64,000 bases of DNA from Dictyobacter aurantiacus (GCF_003967515.1 NZ_BIFQ01000001.1:5580001-5644000), one strand, 5' to 3'; counted from the stretch's first letter, positions 6,909 to 15,985 are shown. Notes: generated from the sequence alone by a model not told the origin. A program made the numbers and translations.

Positions 6909-8186
6909 ATGTTTAGCTTCGTAAAAGGTCTCCCAGGACAGCAGGGACGGGGGTGTGAGGAGGGGACAGCCGACTATCAACACGCCTTGAGCTGGTTTAC
7001 AGCCTGGGCCGCTTTTGTCTTTGCTACCCTGCTGGGTTTTGCCCGGCTATCCTATGGACAATTACTGCCCGCTCTGAAGGCGGATCTGCATGCTAGCTAT
7101 AGCACGTTGAGCGCGGTAGCGACCTTGAACTTTGCTGGCTACCTGCTGGGGACACTGGCGTTGCCGTGGTTGTTGGCACGCGTCAGGAACCAGCAGCGTT
7201 TGAATCTACTGGCCCTGCTGGCGACACAGATCACGATGGTTGGTGCCGCCCTGAGCGCCGATAGCGGGCAGCTGGGAGCATGGCGGCTGACGAACGGAGT
7301 ATGTGCCGCCGTCGCTACCGTCTTGACAATGACGCTCTCGCTGGAATGTATCTATCCACATGAGCGCGGGCAGGCCTCAGGCATGATCTGGATGGGTGGT
7401 GCCCTGGGACTGATGCTCTCCGGCCTGATCGCTCCTCCAATTATTCTGGCAGGGACCGCGCCTGGCTGGCGATTGGTATGGCTGATCATGGGAGGGGCGG
7501 GCATCCTGGCTGCGCTGGGTTTCTTTAATGCGAGACGCAGACAAACTGTAATTCGTATAGCCATAAAAAGGAGCAACGCTTCCACGAGTGAAGAACGGGC
7601 CTCAACGTGGGTGACCCTGAGGCCGCTCTTTCTGCCCGGGCGCCTGCTCTGGCTTTCACTCACATTCTTTGGCTTTGGTGGTGGCTACATTACCTACTTC
7701 ACATTTTTTATTGCGTTGCTAACCCAGCAGGGGGTGCCCACGCTATATGCTGGCTTTGTATGGGCGGCTATTGGTCTGGCGGCCGCCGCGAGTGCTTTGA
7801 TCTGGGGTCGTTTGCTTGATCGCAGGCCGACAGGTTTCACGCTGGCGCTGCCGTTAGGGCTGGGGATGCTAGGATCGCTGGCCGTCCTGACGAATATACC
7901 GGCGATAGAATACGCCGGCTCGGCGCTGGTCGGTCTCACTGCCTTGCTGGGTCCGCCGCTGATGATTACGGTCCTGCTCAAGCGAGCGGTGCCGGATGGA
8001 GCATATGCTGTCAGCTATAGCACGCTTACGGCCCTCTTTGCCTGCGGACAGATTGTGGGACCATTGCTGGGCGGGCTCATTATCGGCTGGCTCGGGCTGC
8101 AGGCTGGTATCGCCAGTAGCGCTCTGCTGCTTGGGCTAGCCGCGCTCTGCGCCTGTAGCTATGGATGGGTGCAGCGGGGCAGGTAG
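6909..8186 (+). CDS. MFS transporter, YbfB/YjiJ-type
   Basis: A 425-residue, 12-helix permease of the major facilitator superfamily. The N-terminal half has the signature FARLSYGQLLPAL and then NFAGYLLG, characteristic of the YbfB/YjiJ branch (MFS_4); a basic loop RARRRQ separates the two six-helix halves near residue 210. ATG 6909 is preceded by AAAAAGGAGTG with good spacing. It is divergent from the TetR gene and next to the twin operators, so probably an inducible exporter of a toxic compound or metabolite, substrate unknown. Confidence 0.9.
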   Translation: MFSFVKGLPGQQGRGCEEGTADYQHALSWFTAWAAFVFATLLGFARLSYGQLLPALKADLHASYSTLSAVATLNFAGYLLGTLALPWLLARVRNQQRLNLLALLATQITMVGAALSADSGQLGAWRLTNGVCAAVATVLTMTLSLECIYPHERGQASGMIWMGGALGLMLSGLIAPPIILAGTAPGWRLVWLIMGGAGILAALGFFNARRRQTVIRIAIKRSNASTSEERASTWVTLRPLFLPGRLLWLSLTFFGFGGGYITYFTFFIALLTQQGVPTLYAGFVWAAIGLAAAASALIWGRLLDRRPTGFTLALPLGLGMLGSLAVLTNIPAIEYAGSALVGLTALLGPPLMITVLLKRAVPDGAYAVSYSTLTALFACGQIVGPLLGGLIIGWLGLQAGIASSALLLGLAALCACSYGWVQRGR

Positions 8187-8284
8187 AGCGAAACGGATAG
8201 GATGCATATGCTTGACGCTGACGCCTGGCATTTCTATAATTGCTATACTAATCTGTATGAGTTGAGTTGTCTGGGGGCGCCGGA

Positions 8285-8836
8285 ATGTATGAATTGATTG
8301 TGCTATCGCAGTTGATGCGTTTTCCGCTGCATGGGTATTTGATCGCGCAGATCGCCAATGACATGATCGGGCCATGGGCAAAGATCAGCAACGGCACGCT
8401 CTACCCGCTGCTGAACCGTCTGGAGCGGTCCGGCCTGATTGAGCGCGCAGGCGACGCGCCGTCCCCCGGCAATGGGCAGGGTGAGCAGCAGGCGCGCACC
8501 TTCCGGATTACCGAGGCCGGGCGCAAGCGCTTCCACCAGGTCATGCTGGATACCTCCTCCAATATCGGCGACTATCAGCGCATCTTTCATCTCAAAGTGC
8601 CCTATCTGGATCTACTGCCGGTGCGTGAGCGACTACACCTGCTGAACCACTATCTGAACTACTGCCAGGCCTGCGTCCTGCACATGCAGACACAAGCGGC
8701 CAACCTGCTGCACGAGATCGAAGATGAGCAGGCCACCTTCCGCGACCTGGCTCTGAACTCTATGCGGCACCGCGAACAGCTCTGGCAGACCGAGATTGAA
8801 TGGATCACGCAGCTGCGCGCGCAGGTGGCCGAATAG
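8285..8836 (+). CDS. PadR-family transcriptional regulator
   Basis: About 183 residues. The winged HTH occupies residues 1-95: ELIVLSQLMRFPLHGYLI, then KISNGTLYPLLNRLERSGLI, the standard PadR recognition-helix region, followed by the FRITEAGRKRF wing. The C-terminal 90 residues form the helical Vir-like dimerisation domain. Start is ATG 8285 after GGGGGC; an upstream TTG at 8267 is possible. It follows the MFS gene by 98 bp, so could be cotranscribed, but the context does not reveal its target. Confidence 0.92.
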   Translation: MYELIVLSQLMRFPLHGYLIAQIANDMIGPWAKISNGTLYPLLNRLERSGLIERAGDAPSPGNGQGEQQARTFRITEAGRKRFHQVMLDTSSNIGDYQRIFHLKVPYLDLLPVRERLHLLNHYLNYCQACVLHMQTQAANLLHEIEDEQATFRDLALNSMRHREQLWQTEIEWITQLRAQVAE

Positions 8837-8862
8837 ATCAAGCTCTGCGCGCCGCCGGATGC

Positions 8863-9741
8863 TTAGATGAGTGAGCCCCGCAGCAGACGGAAACCACGAT
8901 TGGTCTCCCAGATGTCCTGCAACCGGGTGAAGTTTTCCTCCGGCCGCAAGAGCAGGTGTGCCAGGGCGTCAACCTCCTGTAGTTGCGGCTCGTTGGTGTC
9001 TTCAAACCCGGAGGCGATGAAGGCGGGGATGTGGGTGTAGGTGATCTCGTTATTCATCAGGTAGTGAAAGTCGGTAATGACCTGTGTGGCGAGGGCATGC
9101 AGGGGATGTTGTCCTTCGTGGGTGCTGTAAGCCGTTGCCTCTTTATGTCCCGCGCGCATGGTAAGCCAGGCGGTGGCGGCGAAGTCGAAGACTCCAGGTG
9201 GCATATCGAAGGGATCGAAGGGGCGATCTTCAAGCGAGGTATCGACGTCGATGGTGACCCAGCGCGCATGGGAGTCATCCCAGTACTGGGTGATCCAGTG
9301 GGTTTCGATCTGATCAGAGGGGATATAGGGAGCGTATCCAGCGCGAACACGAGCGGGGATGCCCCTGGACTTCAAGATCGAGGCCATCATGATCGCGACA
9401 AAGCGGCAGGTCAGAATAAGTTTGTGCTCTTCCGCGCGGTCAAGCACGAAGCCTCGCGCATCGCGGCGATACAGCTCAGCCAGCATGGCGGTGGCGGTGG
9501 GGAAATAGTCATCCTCTGACTGACGATACCAGGGGACTTTGCTCATATCCCCATAGCGAGTTCTGGTGTCGGTGCGTGCTCTTCCAGCGTACAGGGTCCC
9601 CTTGTGGATCATCTGCAGCCTGAGCAGGTGGCCCGCCTGTCTGATGTCCGCCGGGAGATCGCGTCGTAACCGCTCTTGATAGAGTCCTGGATATGTGAAG
9701 GAGCTGAAGGAGCGGTAGTGGGTGATCAATGATTGCTGCAT
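8863..9741 (-). CDS. Transglutaminase-like superfamily protein
   Basis: About 293 residues in the preferred reading. The papain-like transglutaminase core is seen in the middle: LTCRFVAIMMASILKSRGIP carries the nucleophile Cys, ETHWITQYW the His, and VTIDVD the Asp of the triad, in the right order and spacing. Proteins of this sort hydrolyse or cross-link amides; no signal peptide is seen, so it is probably cytosolic. ATG 9741 follows AGAAAGG; an extension to 9810 exists. Monocistronic; 253 bp of AT-rich sequence upstream lack genes. Confidence 0.85.
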   Translation of the reverse strand: MQQSLITHYRSFSSFTYPGLYQERLRRDLPADIRQAGHLLRLQMIHKGTLYAGRARTDTRTRYGDMSKVPWYRQSEDDYFPTATAMLAELYRRDARGFVLDRAEEHKLILTCRFVAIMMASILKSRGIPARVRAGYAPYIPSDQIETHWITQYWDDSHARWVTIDVDTSLEDRPFDPFDMPPGVFDFAATAWLTMRAGHKEATAYSTHEGQHPLHALATQVITDFHYLMNNEITYTHIPAFIASGFEDTNEPQLQEVDALAHLLLRPEENFTRLQDIWETNRGFRLLRGSLI

Positions 9742-9994
9742 GAGATAGCCTTTCTTTTCATGACTTCTGGTAGTGGTATCGCACGACTGATCTGCTTTCA
9801 ACAATAGCATGCGCCTCCTGACATCTCCTGTCAGGATTTACGCTATTGCGGGCGTTTTGCCTGCTGCTAGTGAGCAGCAATACCTTATATACACAGTATT
9901 TTCTTGTCGTTTTATGCTCTTTGTATTAGAATGATTATGTTATGTATGATAGTGGTCGGGCGTATTTTTTGAGATTGAGGGTGGGAATGAGCAC

Positions 9995-10573
9995 ATGTTG
10001 ACTTTATTTTATTCTCCTCATGCCAGGAGTGTGGATAATGAGCTCAAGCGCGGATCGGGTTTCGCCGACGTGCCGCTGTCGGTGGCGGGCCGCACGCTGG
10101 CGGCCGAGCTGGGGCGCCATTACGCCTCAGAAAAGCTGGACGCGGTATTCTGTTCGGATCTGCAGCGCGCGGCGGTGACCTCGGCCATCGCCTTTGGGCG
10201 GCGCGGGCTGCCGATCGTGCTGGATGCGCGACTGCGCGAGTGTGACTATGGCGAGATGACGCAGTATCCGGTTGATCAGATTGACGAGGGGTTCAATCGC
10301 TATATCGTCGAGCCTTTTCCGGGCGGCGAGAGCGTGATGATGGTGGTGCAGCGTGTGGGTGCCTTCTTGCGTGAGGTGATGCGCGAGTACGATGGAAAAA
10401 CGGTGGTGGTGATCGGGCACCGCGCCACCAGATATGGGTTGGCCTACTGGTGTGGCGACATCCCGCTGGAGACGCTGGTGCTGTCTCCCTGGGAGTGGCG
10501 CGACGTGCCCATCTGGCGCTACGAGGTGCACGCCCCGCATCTGGAACGCGACGTGGTCGTGCACGCGGTATGA
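9995..10573 (+). CDS. Histidine phosphatase superfamily protein (phosphoglycerate-mutase-like)
   Basis: A 192-residue single-domain protein. The N-terminal phosphate-binding motif is SPHARSVDNE where most relatives have RHGxxxxN, so the nucleophile His is kept but the preceding Arg is a Pro. Other family parts are present: DAVFCSDLQRA, the RECDYGEM acid-base region, and VVVIGHRATRYGL with the second His. Likely a cytosolic phosphomonoesterase; substrate unknown. Immediately followed by the 42-bp tandem repeats. Confidence 0.88.
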   Translation: MLTLFYSPHARSVDNELKRGSGFADVPLSVAGRTLAAELGRHYASEKLDAVFCSDLQRAAVTSAIAFGRRGLPIVLDARLRECDYGEMTQYPVDQIDEGFNRYIVEPFPGGESVMMVVQRVGAFLREVMREYDGKTVVVIGHRATRYGLAYWCGDIPLETLVLSPWEWRDVPIWRYEVHAPHLERDVVVHAV

Positions 10574-10592
10574 CCGGCTGCGGAGGGATGAG

Positions 10593-10724
10593 CCTCCGTC
10601 GAAGACCGAGGGGGAAGCGCCCGCAAGGGGCGCACCTCCGTCGAAGATCGAGGGGGAAGCGCCCGCAAGGGGCGCACCTCCGTCGAAGACCGAGGGGGAA
10701 GCGCCCGCAAGGGGCGCACCTACG
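10593..10724 (+). repeat. Three tandem 42-bp repeats built from the short hairpin family
   Basis: Units start at 10593, 10635 and 10677, each CTCCGTCGAAGAYCGAGG followed by the hairpin GCGCCC-GCAAG-GGGCGC and tail ACCTCCG, the last tail being ACCTACGG. The unit is therefore a tandem amplification of the dispersed short hairpin. Open frames across it are low-complexity and not taken as genes. Confidence 0.9.
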
Positions 10725-10779
10725 GTGATGGTGTGGGTTCGTGTGGGGCGAACATCTTTTGTTTGAGGAATGGGAGCGC

Positions 10780-10865
10780 GTTGCAGCGCCTTTCAAACCC
10801 TGGGCCAGGCAGAGACCACCGATCCCGCCACCGATCCCAATGATATGCAACGACGAGGACGACAT
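10780..10865 (-). pseudogene. N-terminal fragment of an FAD-dependent oxidoreductase
   Basis: From ATG 10865 the frame encodes MSSSSLHIIGIGGGIGGLCL then AQGLKGA, the beta-alpha-beta FAD-binding GxGxxG motif of aromatic monooxygenases. A strong GGGGGGAGGAG ribosome site stands eight bases upstream. After about 26 residues all likeness ends: the frame runs into the 42-bp repeats and the histidine phosphatase gene. The remaining roughly 350 residues are missing. It reads as a gene decapitated by deletion or repeat insertion. Confidence 0.75.
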
Positions 10866-10951
10866 GACTATGCTCCTCCCCCCTATGTCTGTTAGTAGGT
10901 CTAAAAGACATGATATAGCCAGTTATGCCGCCTTTGTCAATGCATGAAAAG

Positions 10952-11020
10952 TTTTCAGGAGGGGCTGGCACAAAAAGCGCGCGTTCGACGCGCGCTTTTT
11001 GTGCCAGCCCCTCCTGAAAA
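10952..11020. terminator. Long stem-loop, 33-nt arms with 3-nt loop
   Basis: 10952-10984 pairs perfectly with 10988-11020 (TTTTCAGGAGGGGCTGGCAC outward), loop TCG. The stem begins with T-runs on both sides, compatible with a bidirectional terminator in front of hisS. It is one of several very long perfect hairpins in the window. Confidence 0.75.
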
Positions 11021-11094
11021 TTATCTATCTTGTCAGGAAGCGGGAAACGGTCTAGAATAGGCTCAAAAATAATAGCATAGAGGTAGGTAGTGGT

Positions 11095-12417
11095 ATGACC
11101 AAAGTGAGCGGCTTCGTCGAGTGGTTGCCCGAGCAACGTATCGCCGAGCTACAGTGGCTAGACGAGATTCGACGAACCTTTGAGAGTTATGGATTCTGCT
11201 CGATCGAGACCCCTTCGGTAGAGGAGCTCGACGCGCTGTTAGCCAAGGGCGAAACAGATAAAGAGATCTATGTCATCAAGCGGCTGCAGGGTGAAGGTGA
11301 TAAGAGCGAGGCGCGGCTGGGACTGCATTACGACCTGACGGTCCCTCTGGCACGGTACGTGGCTGAGCACTATAACGACCTGGTGTTCCCATTCAAGCGC
11401 TACCAGATCCAGCGCGTCTGGCGCGGCGAGCGGCCACAGGAGGGACGCTACCGCGAGTTCTATCAGTGCGATATCGACGTCATCAACAACAATAGCGTCC
11501 CGCAGCACTTCGATGCCGAGATGCCGGTGATCGTATACGAGATCTTCAGGCGTCTAGGCGTGCAGAACTTTCAGATGCACATTAATAACCGCAAGGTGCT
11601 GCAGGGATACTTCGAGGGCCTGGGCATCGAGGATACCATTCCGGTCCTGCGCATCGTTGATAAGCTGGACAAGATCGGCCACGATGGCGTATTAAAGCAG
11701 CTGCAGGAGCAGCTCGACATGCAGCCAGAGCTGGCGGAGCGCTGCCTGGCCATCGGCAAGATCTGCACATCCGATCTCTCCTTCGTCGAGCGCGTGCGGG
11801 ACCTGGGCGTCAGGTCCGAGTTGTTGGACCAGGGACTGGAAGAGCTGCGCTTCGTGATGAGCGAGCTGAGCCACCTGCCCGAGGGTGTCATGCTGGCCGA
11901 TCTTTCGATTGCCCGTGGCCTCGACTACTATACCGGCACCGTCTACGAAGGCAAGCTGGTGGACTTCCCTGCCTTCGGAACCGTCTGTTCGGGTGGGCGC
12001 TACGACGACCTGACCGGCTCCTTTATCAATCGCAAGCTGCCCGGCGTTGGCATCTCGATTGGCCTGACCCGTCTCTTCGCCAAGCTGCTGGCCGAAAAGA
12101 AGATCCAGACCGGGCCCAAGAGTCCCACGCAGGTGCTGGTCATCTTCCCATCCGACGAGCGGCGCGCCGAAGCGGTGCAGGCCGCCAGCGCGCTGCGCGA
12201 ACGCGGCCTCAACGTCGAGATGTATCCTACGGCGATCAAGCAGGGGCAGCAGTTACGCTACGCCTCGCGCAAGGGTATTCCCTATGTCTGGTTCCTGCCG
12301 TATGAAGACAAGGGGCACGAAGTCAAAAACCTGTTGACCGGCGAGCAAGGGGCGGCCGACCTGGCCACATGGCTGCCTTCCGAGCGGGCCAGCGGCAGCG
12401 ATGCCGAGGTGCGTTAA
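11095..12417 (+). CDS. hisS: Histidyl-tRNA synthetase
   Basis: A 440-residue class II aminoacyl-tRNA synthetase that charges tRNA-His in the cytosol. Visible: class II motif 2 region (IQRVWRGERPQEGRYREFYQ, about residues 103-122), the histidine-specific block ARGLDYYTGTVYE (about 269-281), GGRYDDL near 302, motif 3 (GVGISIGLTRLF) and a C-terminal anticodon-binding domain (VLVIFPSDERRAEAVQAAS). The N-terminus reads SGFVEWLPEQRI, the form seen in Actinobacteria-type HisRS rather than the PRGTxD start of most bacteria. It stands alone, without aspS. Confidence 0.96.
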   Translation: MTKVSGFVEWLPEQRIAELQWLDEIRRTFESYGFCSIETPSVEELDALLAKGETDKEIYVIKRLQGEGDKSEARLGLHYDLTVPLARYVAEHYNDLVFPFKRYQIQRVWRGERPQEGRYREFYQCDIDVINNNSVPQHFDAEMPVIVYEIFRRLGVQNFQMHINNRKVLQGYFEGLGIEDTIPVLRIVDKLDKIGHDGVLKQLQEQLDMQPELAERCLAIGKICTSDLSFVERVRDLGVRSELLDQGLEELRFVMSELSHLPEGVMLADLSIARGLDYYTGTVYEGKLVDFPAFGTVCSGGRYDDLTGSFINRKLPGVGISIGLTRLFAKLLAEKKIQTGPKSPTQVLVIFPSDERRAEAVQAASALRERGLNVEMYPTAIKQGQQLRYASRKGIPYVWFLPYEDKGHEVKNLLTGEQGAADLATWLPSERASGSDAEVR

Positions 12418-12643
12418 TGTTATAATCTCATCTTATCCTCGTTTTTCTCAAGCATACTGTTTTTCATCAGCTTTGCCGATGCTCTTTTCTATTGCCGTAT
12501 CAAGTGGTATGCTATAGGGAATAATGGAAACGATCAAGGTGTTTATATAAGTGTATGACATCACAAGAATTGGAGCGCTTCTGTGGGAAATGGTTTCTCA
12601 GAGCAACAATGAGTCGAGGATGTCCGCACAGGAGTAAATAAGC
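12418..12643 (+). promoter_or_regulatory. Leader of the RNA-binding protein gene
   Basis: This 226-bp gap holds no gene. It ends with CACAGGAGTAAATAAGC before the ATG. A possible promoter is TTGCCG near 12492 with TATAGG about 15 bp later. A long untranslated leader is usual for cold-inducible RRM genes; that this one is cold-regulated is inference. Confidence 0.35.
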
Positions 12644-12961
12644 ATGAGATTATACGTTGGGGGACTCCCCTACCAGACAACCGAGCAGGAACTTGTAGAC
12701 ATTTTTTCGCAGGCCGGACACGTTGTTAGTGCCGCGGTGATCACCGATCGCGAGACCGGACGCAGCAAAGGCTTTGGCTTTGTTGAGATGGCATCCAATG
12801 AAGATGGACAGTATGCCATTGAGCGCCTGAACGGAACCATGATGGGAAATCGCACCATCACCGTTAACGAGGCGCGCGAACGACAGTCGTCGGGGAACCG
12901 GGGTGGCTATCAGCGCCGAGAGCGCTACTCGGATAACAACTATCGCGGGGGACGCTACTAG
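12644..12961 (+). CDS. RRM-domain RNA-binding protein
   Basis: A 105-residue protein consisting of one RNA-recognition motif (residues 1-80) and a short Gly/Arg/Tyr tail. RNP2 is LYVGGL (residues 3-8) and RNP1 is KGFGFVEM (about 44-51), with the aromatic residues for RNA stacking kept. The tail NRGGYQRRERYSDNNYRGGR resembles RGG boxes. Cyanobacterial and Chloroflexi relatives are small cytosolic RNA chaperones, often cold-induced. A clean terminator follows. Confidence 0.95.
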   Translation: MRLYVGGLPYQTTEQELVDIFSQAGHVVSAAVITDRETGRSKGFGFVEMASNEDGQYAIERLNGTMMGNRTITVNEARERQSSGNRGGYQRRERYSDNNYRGGRY

Positions 12962-13010
12962 GTTTCGTCATGTGAAAGCATGACCATGGCAAATAGTTAG
13001 AATCTACATG

Positions 13011-13046
13011 AAGAGGGTCAGCATCGTGCTGACCCTCTTTTTTTGA
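13011..13046 (+). terminator. Rho-independent terminator after the RRM gene
   Basis: Stem AAGAGGGTCAGCA / TGCTGACCCTCTT (13011-13023, 13027-13039), 3-nt loop, then a run of seven T. It fits the plus-strand RRM gene. Confidence 0.92.
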
Positions 13047-13069
13047 GTTGGCTGGTGAGGTGCCACAGG

Positions 13070-13393
13070 TTAAATGCTTGCGTCTATTTGTACGACCTCG
13101 CTCCACTGCCGCAGAGGCTCGATATCGGTAAAATTTGGGATGTCCGAGTAAATTTCGTTGCCATATTGCGCGAGAGCCGCCCCAAATGCTTCGCCCGATC
13201 TGACCCAGAAATATGCCACGGCAAGAAAACTCGGGGCTGGCGCGCCGGGGGTAGCCAGGCTTTTATGCACCTCGAATTTCACGCAGTTCTCACCGAGAAA
13301 ACGCGCGAATAGAGGAACATGTTGCTGTGCGAAGTACTCGAAATCAAACCTTCCTCCTTGCTGGATTGGATAAGCGACTGATGCGCAAAACAT
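13070..13393 (-). CDS. EthD-domain protein
   Basis: A 107-residue protein of the dimeric alpha/beta-barrel superfamily. The pattern VAYPIQQGGRFDFEYFAQQH at the N-terminus (beta-strand, then YF..HVPL helix) and the end of the domain resemble EthD proteins, which are needed for ethyl-tert-butyl-ether degradation in Rhodococcus; in other bacteria their role is mostly unknown. ATG 13393 follows AAAAGGA. Monocistronic and convergent with the RRM gene. Confidence 0.82.
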   Translation of the reverse strand: MFCASVAYPIQQGGRFDFEYFAQQHVPLFARFLGENCVKFEVHKSLATPGAPAPSFLAVAYFWVRSGEAFGAALAQYGNEIYSDIPNFTDIEPLRQWSEVVQIDASI

Positions 13394-13589
13394 AAAAAAT
13401 CCTTTTATATCATATGTAGTTGCAGATACGGTATTTTTGATTTAGTATACCATGATAAGAGCAAAAAAGCTTCTTCTATCTTGCTCTTTTGAGAAGCAAG
13501 TCTTACCCTGGCGAGTTGAGGCGGCAGGGTAAATGCGCCCACCAGCGACAATCCAGCTCCCCAGCCGTAGCGAGCGAACGGTGCTATAT

Positions 13590-14795
13590 TTATGTGGTTA
13601 TCTTTTGTATAGGAAGCTTGACTAAAAATGTGACCCCTTCCCCTGGTAGAGATTCGACCCTGATGCTGCCTCCATATTGTTCAATATACGCCTTGCTTAT
13701 CGTCAGGCCCAGTCCCCACCCATCCTGATAGCTTCTTTCGGCGGCAGGGGTTCGGTAGAAGGGTTCAAAGATGCGCTCTTGCTGCTCAACTGGTAGTTCA
13801 GCACCCTCATTATGTACATGAATGGAGGCAGTATTATTGTCCTCTGCGTGAACACGAACACAGATTGGTGTAGATAAGAAGGCATACCTATCGGCATTAT
13901 CAATGATATTAGCGAGAGCGGAATAGAAGCGTTCTTTATTCGCCTGTACTATAACGGGCTCATCTGGAAGCTCCAGCTTGAAGTCCCGGCCTGAGATCTG
14001 GTGTCGCTGCATAATAAGTTCTGTACAAATGTTGTTCACATTACAGGGGCTCAATGTGGGTGGATTTATGTCTTCTTGCACGCGATAGAGCTCGATAAGA
14101 TCTTCAACGAGTGCATGTAGTCCCTGTGCGCGCTGCTCAATATGCTCAAAATGAGCAAGGTATTTAGCGCTCTCGGGAGAAAGTGGCCTGGCTCGCTCCA
14201 GGCGGCGTAGCGCCAGTTGTGTTTCGCCCAGGATGGTAGTAAGAGGTGTACGCAACTCATGTGCCGCGCGCGTAAAAAACATGTATTCCTGATGTTGTGT
14301 GCGCGTTAGCTCCCTGTTCAAGGTTGATAGATCGCGCAGTGCCGTGCGAAGCTCCTTTGTGAGCGCCACCGTGCGCCGATACTGTCTCGTATTAAAGGCA
14401 GCAAGCAACGTAATCACCATTTGGGCGAAGAAGAAGGGGCCCAGTAAGTGGATATCCTTCCAGATATTGTGCGCGAATAGACGCTGGTCTGGGATGATTA
14501 TGTAATAGAGCGCAAAGAGGGCCAGCGTCATTGTGAGCAGAGCCGGGCCAATTCCCCACAAAAAGCACGACAAGAGGGTCAGGATACAGAACGGAATCCA
14601 GATCAGCAATGGTTCGTCTATAAACAACGCGGCCAGGGTCATCAAGCCGACCCACACAGGGCTGAGCAGGTAGCCTACCAGATGAGAACGCCACCAGGGA
14701 AGGGAAAGACTTATTGTTTCTGGAGATGATAGATATTCGCTCCGGTCTATCGTACTTATTGAATAACGTTGCACTGCTCGATAGAATTGTCTCAT
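13590..14795 (-). CDS. Membrane sensor histidine kinase
   Basis: About 401 residues. N-terminal residues 30-130 hold four hydrophobic helices resembling the DUF4118/KdpD-type membrane domain. Then a coiled helix, HisKA with the phosphoacceptor box AAHELRTPLTTILGETQLAL, and HATPase_c with the N box (ANIIDNADRYAF), G1 and G2 boxes (GWGLGLTISKAYIEQYGG). It should autophosphorylate on the H-box His and pass the phosphate to a response regulator, but none is adjacent, so it is an orphan kinase. ATG 14795 follows AAAAGAG; GTG 14801 is the alternative. The signal is unknown. Confidence 0.93.
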   Translation of the reverse strand: MRQFYRAVQRYSISTIDRSEYLSSPETISLSLPWWRSHLVGYLLSPVWVGLMTLAALFIDEPLLIWIPFCILTLLSCFLWGIGPALLTMTLALFALYYIIIPDQRLFAHNIWKDIHLLGPFFFAQMVITLLAAFNTRQYRRTVALTKELRTALRDLSTLNRELTRTQHQEYMFFTRAAHELRTPLTTILGETQLALRRLERARPLSPESAKYLAHFEHIEQRAQGLHALVEDLIELYRVQEDINPPTLSPCNVNNICTELIMQRHQISGRDFKLELPDEPVIVQANKERFYSALANIIDNADRYAFLSTPICVRVHAEDNNTASIHVHNEGAELPVEQQERIFEPFYRTPAAERSYQDGWGLGLTISKAYIEQYGGSIRVESLPGEGVTFLVKLPIQKITT

Positions 14796-15126
14796 AATCA
14801 CACTCTTTTCACCGATGAAGCAAGGTGTACTGTATTTTACCTGGGAGGCTGAAATTTCCTGATAACTGGCGAGCCGCCCTCAAGCCATTCAAGCAAGTTT
14901 GCTCTGATCGTACTATACCAGCCTCAGCCAAATGAAATACGGCGGCTAAGATATCCTGGTCAGCACTGACTTTACAGGCGAGCCGCAGGCGTACATCGGT
15001 GAACTGGTAGTGAGCGAGGCTGGAGAGGGGCGAGGCGCGGGAAAAGCTCTGGTCGAGACCTGCGACCGGTGGGAGATACAAGTTTCGAATGTAGCATGTC
15101 GAGTGCCGGGTGCCGATAAGAATAGT
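14796..15126. other. Divergent intergenic region, no gene seen
   Basis: The 330 bp between the kinase and the DUF1275 gene show no convincing gene. If the DUF1275 protein began at GTG 15010 the gap would shrink to about 215 bp. No clear dyad was found. Confidence 0.4.
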
Positions 15127-15888
15127 ATGCAGCAACATGCCAGATTCGAGCATATGTGGGCCGCATTTCTGCTGGCCTGGGTGGCCGCCTTCAGTGACGC
15201 GATTGGTTTCCTGGTTCTGCAACAGTTGGGAGCCTCATTTATGAGCGGCAATAGTATGGCGACCGGGGTGGCTCTGGGTCGTCTGAACTGGCATGCCGCG
15301 TTGCACAGTGGCCTTCCCATTATTATCTTCTTCATTGGCAATATGCTGGGCTTTCTGGTACGGACGCTGGCTCGACGCTGGCATCTACGCTCCCCCTTCG
15401 CCATCATCTTTGCCCTGGAACTGGTCTTGCTGCTGGCTTTCCTCCTGTGGGGTAGCCGCTCTTTTTCCCGTGGCAGCATACGCCCCTTTGAATCAGGGGT
15501 CTTTTACGTCTGTACGGTCCTGTTGACGCTGGCAATGGGGTTACAGACGGCAACCGTGCGGCGCGTCCAGGGTGAGTATATCAACACCACATTTATAACA
15601 GGAGTATTAAGTAACTGGGCCAGGGTTCTGGCCCAGTATCTGCCCTGGCTGCGCGAGCAGCTGGTGCAGCGGTCGATGTTGCAGGTGGTGCGCACACCCG
15701 TGCACCACGCCTCGGTGCGCCATTTCGTCGTGTTGAGCGGACTATGGGTATCGTACCTGCTCGGAGCTATCTGCGGCGGTGTGCTTGAACTGCGCTTCGC
15801 CTTGACCGCCCTGGTTTTTCCTATGGTTATACTGGTAGGACTGATCGTAGTTGATCTTGTGTGGCCACTGGAATTGGAACGCTTCTGA
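15127..15888 (+). CDS. DUF1275 (YoaK-like) membrane protein
   Basis: About 253 residues with six hydrophobic segments. Family marks: AFSDAIGFLVLQQLGASFMS, a GNS turn, then ATVRRVQGEYINTTFITGVL, the conserved T-x-T-G block of the YoaK/DUF1275 family. These are inner-membrane proteins of unknown function, sometimes linked to transport. ATG 15127 is preferred because the preceding 39 codons are not family-like, though no strong ribosome site precedes it. Convergent with the MFS gene across a strong terminator. Confidence 0.85.
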   Translation: MQQHARFEHMWAAFLLAWVAAFSDAIGFLVLQQLGASFMSGNSMATGVALGRLNWHAALHSGLPIIIFFIGNMLGFLVRTLARRWHLRSPFAIIFALELVLLLAFLLWGSRSFSRGSIRPFESGVFYVCTVLLTLAMGLQTATVRRVQGEYINTTFITGVLSNWARVLAQYLPWLREQLVQRSMLQVVRTPVHHASVRHFVVLSGLWVSYLLGAICGGVLELRFALTALVFPMVILVGLIVVDLVWPLELERF

Positions 15889-15900
15889 CGGTGTGAGATC

Positions 15901-15938
15901 CGCGAAAGGGATGGGACACAAATCCCATCCCTTTCGCG
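15901..15938. terminator. Bidirectional terminator
   Basis: Stem CGCGAAAGGGATGGGA (15901-15916) pairs exactly with 15923-15938; loop CACAAA. It lies between two convergent genes (ends at 15888 and 15986). Confidence 0.85.
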
Positions 15939-15985
15939 TAACGCATTGGCGCACCTGTGATTGGGAAGACGGCAGCGTTGAGGGT

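Noticed and set aside
10519..10719. Open frames with RPLRALPPRSST-type repeats
   Set aside because: They run through the 42-bp tandem hairpins on either strand and lack initiation signals or family likeness.
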